A stretch of 6,513 bases of DNA from Holophagales bacterium (GTDB lineage Bacteria; Acidobacteriota; Holophagae; Holophagales; Holophagaceae): the NCBI GenBank assembly GCA_031256155.1, contig JAIRRD010000208.1:1-6513 (forward strand). Reading direction: 5' to 3'. The notes under the pieces were generated by a model that was not told the origin of the DNA, searched no databases, and saw nothing but the letters and a program-made list of their open reading frames with translations. The position numbers were made by a program, and so were the translations under genes. How positions within the stretch are numbered: the stretch's first letter is position 1; each line of letters begins with the position of its first letter. Below, one piece after another: positions 5,309 through 6,513 of this stretch.

Positions 5309-6513
5309 ATGTGTAGCCTCAAACCTCTGGTAATAGCTCTGTTTCTTTACAGCGCCAGCGGCGCACTGCCAGCCCAGGACATAATCCCACTGCCGCAAAA
5401 GATGCAAAAGGCCGAAGGTCTCTGTGAATTAGTACCATCAGCGACCATTGGCGCAGGCCAAAACACACAACTTCTGGCCGAACAGCTCAGAAGTTATTTG
5501 CGCCCGGCAACAGGCTTCCTGTTCCCAGTCACCTCTGATAAGGGAACAATCCAGCTTATTTTGGACAACTCTCTCAAACATCTTGGTAATGAAGGATACA
5601 CACTCAAATCCAACAACGACGGTGTTGAAATCAAGGCATATAAAGATGCTGGTATTTTTTATGGCATTCAGACATTGCGCCAACTGCTGCCGCCTGAAAT
5701 TTTCAGGTCATCAAAAGCCGCAGGGATAAAATGGTCAATCCCATATGTAACTATTGAAGACACCCCCAAATTCATCTGGCGCGGCAGCCATGTTGACGAG
5801 TGTCGGCATTTCATGGGCAAAGACGCAATAAAGAAACACCTGGATTTATTGGCAGTACATAAGATTAACACTCTCCATTGGCATCTGACAGATGACCAGG
5901 GCTGGCGCATTGAGATCAAAAAATATCCAAAACTGACCGAAATCGGCGCATGGCGTGAGACAACGATGCTTCCGCCATACAGAAGCAAAGTCGAGCAGCG
6001 CAAGTATGACGGGATTCCCCACGGCGGCTTCTACACACAAGAAGATATCAGAGAGATTGTCAATTACGCCACAGACCGCTTCATAAATATTGTTCCTGAA
6101 ATTGAAATGCCAGGTCATGCCAGGGCAGCACTGGCTTCATACCCAAATCTTGGGAATTTCCCCGAGCAAAATGTAACAGTGGCCACATATTGGGGAGTTC
6201 ACAGAGAGGTTTTTAACGTCAGCGATGAAACCATTAAGTTTCTGAAAGACGTTTTGGATGAAGTTATGGCGCTTTTTCCATCCAAATTCATTCATGTCGG
6301 CGGCGATGAATGCCCAAAGTACGAATGGGCAAGAAGTGAAACCGCCTTGGCCAGAATGAAGCAAACGGGGCTTGTACCAGCAAATACAACTTTAGAAATG
6401 TTACAGAATTATGTAGATAAAAATGGAGAAAAAGCGGAACACCCCGCACTTCACGGATTACAAAGCTGGTTTGTGAAACAATTTGACACTTATTTGACTT
6501 CAAAGGGCCGCCG
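5309..6513 (+). CDS. Beta-N-acetylhexosaminidase, GH20 family (3' end outside window)
   Basis: The reading frame runs from ATG 5309 to the window edge without a stop, 401 complete codons. GGAG at 5300-5303 lies 5 nt before the start. Residues 1-23 are a signal peptide (cut near LPAQ), without a lipobox. Residues about 24-150 match the GH20 N-terminal domain. The catalytic TIM barrel begins near WRGSHVDECRHF (157-168), followed by HWHLTDDQGWR (190-200), PEIEMPGH (263-270) and HVGGDE (329-334). In that last motif Asp333 and Glu334 are the expected catalytic pair: Glu as general acid and Asp orienting the substrate N-acetyl group. The family removes terminal beta-linked GlcNAc or GalNAc (EC 3.2.1.52) from chitin oligomers, glycans or cell-wall fragments. 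The signal sequence places it in the periplasm or outside. The segment 355-382 between the catalytic motif and LQSWFVK seems longer than usual. The missing part should contain the rest of the barrel. It probably has its own promoter. Confidence 0.95.
   Translation, partial: MCSLKPLVIALFLYSASGALPAQDIIPLPQKMQKAEGLCELVPSATIGAGQNTQLLAEQLRSYLRPATGFLFPVTSDKGTIQLILDNSLKHLGNEGYTLKSNNDGVEIKAYKDAGIFYGIQTLRQLLPPEIFRSSKAAGIKWSIPYVTIEDTPKFIWRGSHVDECRHFMGKDAIKKHLDLLAVHKINTLHWHLTDDQGWRIEIKKYPKLTEIGAWRETTMLPPYRSKVEQRKYDGIPHGGFYTQEDIREIVNYATDRFINIVPEIEMPGHARAALASYPNLGNFPEQNVTVATYWGVHREVFNVSDETIKFLKDVLDEVMALFPSKFIHVGGDECPKYEWARSETALARMKQTGLVPANTTLEMLQNYVDKNGEKAEHPALHGLQSWFVKQFDTYLTSKGR

Noticed and set aside
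5438..6503. Several minus-strand ORFs over the GH20 gene
   Set aside because: They are antisense to a strongly conserved catalytic domain and their translations have no recognisable features.
1..6513. CRISPR array, tRNA, rRNA or complete insertion sequence
   Set aside because: No regularly spaced direct repeats, no cloverleaf or rRNA-like sequence and no transposase gene were seen on either strand.

Overview
The window shows a Gram-negative, envelope-focused locus with four co-directional (+) protein genes: an outer-membrane beta-barrel protein (251-1039), a large Oar-like TonB-dependent receptor (1064-4498), a second small outer-membrane beta-barrel protein (4511-5131), and the 5' part of a GH20 beta-N-acetylhexosaminidase (5309 to the window end, still open). 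All four products begin with export signals. The receptor combines an N-terminal carboxypeptidase-regulatory-like domain with a plug and barrel, and no SusD-like gene lies beside it. That style is common in Acidobacteriota (Holophagales-like) and some Myxococcota, and argues against a classical Bacteroidota SusC/SusD locus. The phylum remains an inference, and the moderate GC content would be low for cultured Holophagaceae.

Layout: 1-250 is a leader with a perfect 12-bp inverted repeat, a possible promoter and a strong ribosome binding site that fixes a GTG start at 251. Genes 1-3 are tightly packed (24-bp and 12-bp gaps, each with its own Shine-Dalgarno) and read as one operon. A 177-bp intergenic region (5132-5308) follows. 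It is unusually structured: an imperfect long-range inverted repeat (5156-5171 with 5259-5275) encloses a strong central hairpin and overlaps two further local hairpins, and a perfect TATAAT box lies inside it. The GH20 gene starts downstream with a good ribosome binding site.

Working model (inference): GH20 releases GlcNAc-type sugars, or trims chitin, peptidoglycan or glycoprotein oligosaccharides, in the periplasm or outside. The TonB-dependent receptor with its two companion barrels would import or bind the substrate at the outer membrane. The two small barrel proteins resemble each other and may be paralogues bracketing the receptor. The most unusual features are the structured intergenic element, a short sequence it shares with the left end of the window, and the palindrome in front of the operon.
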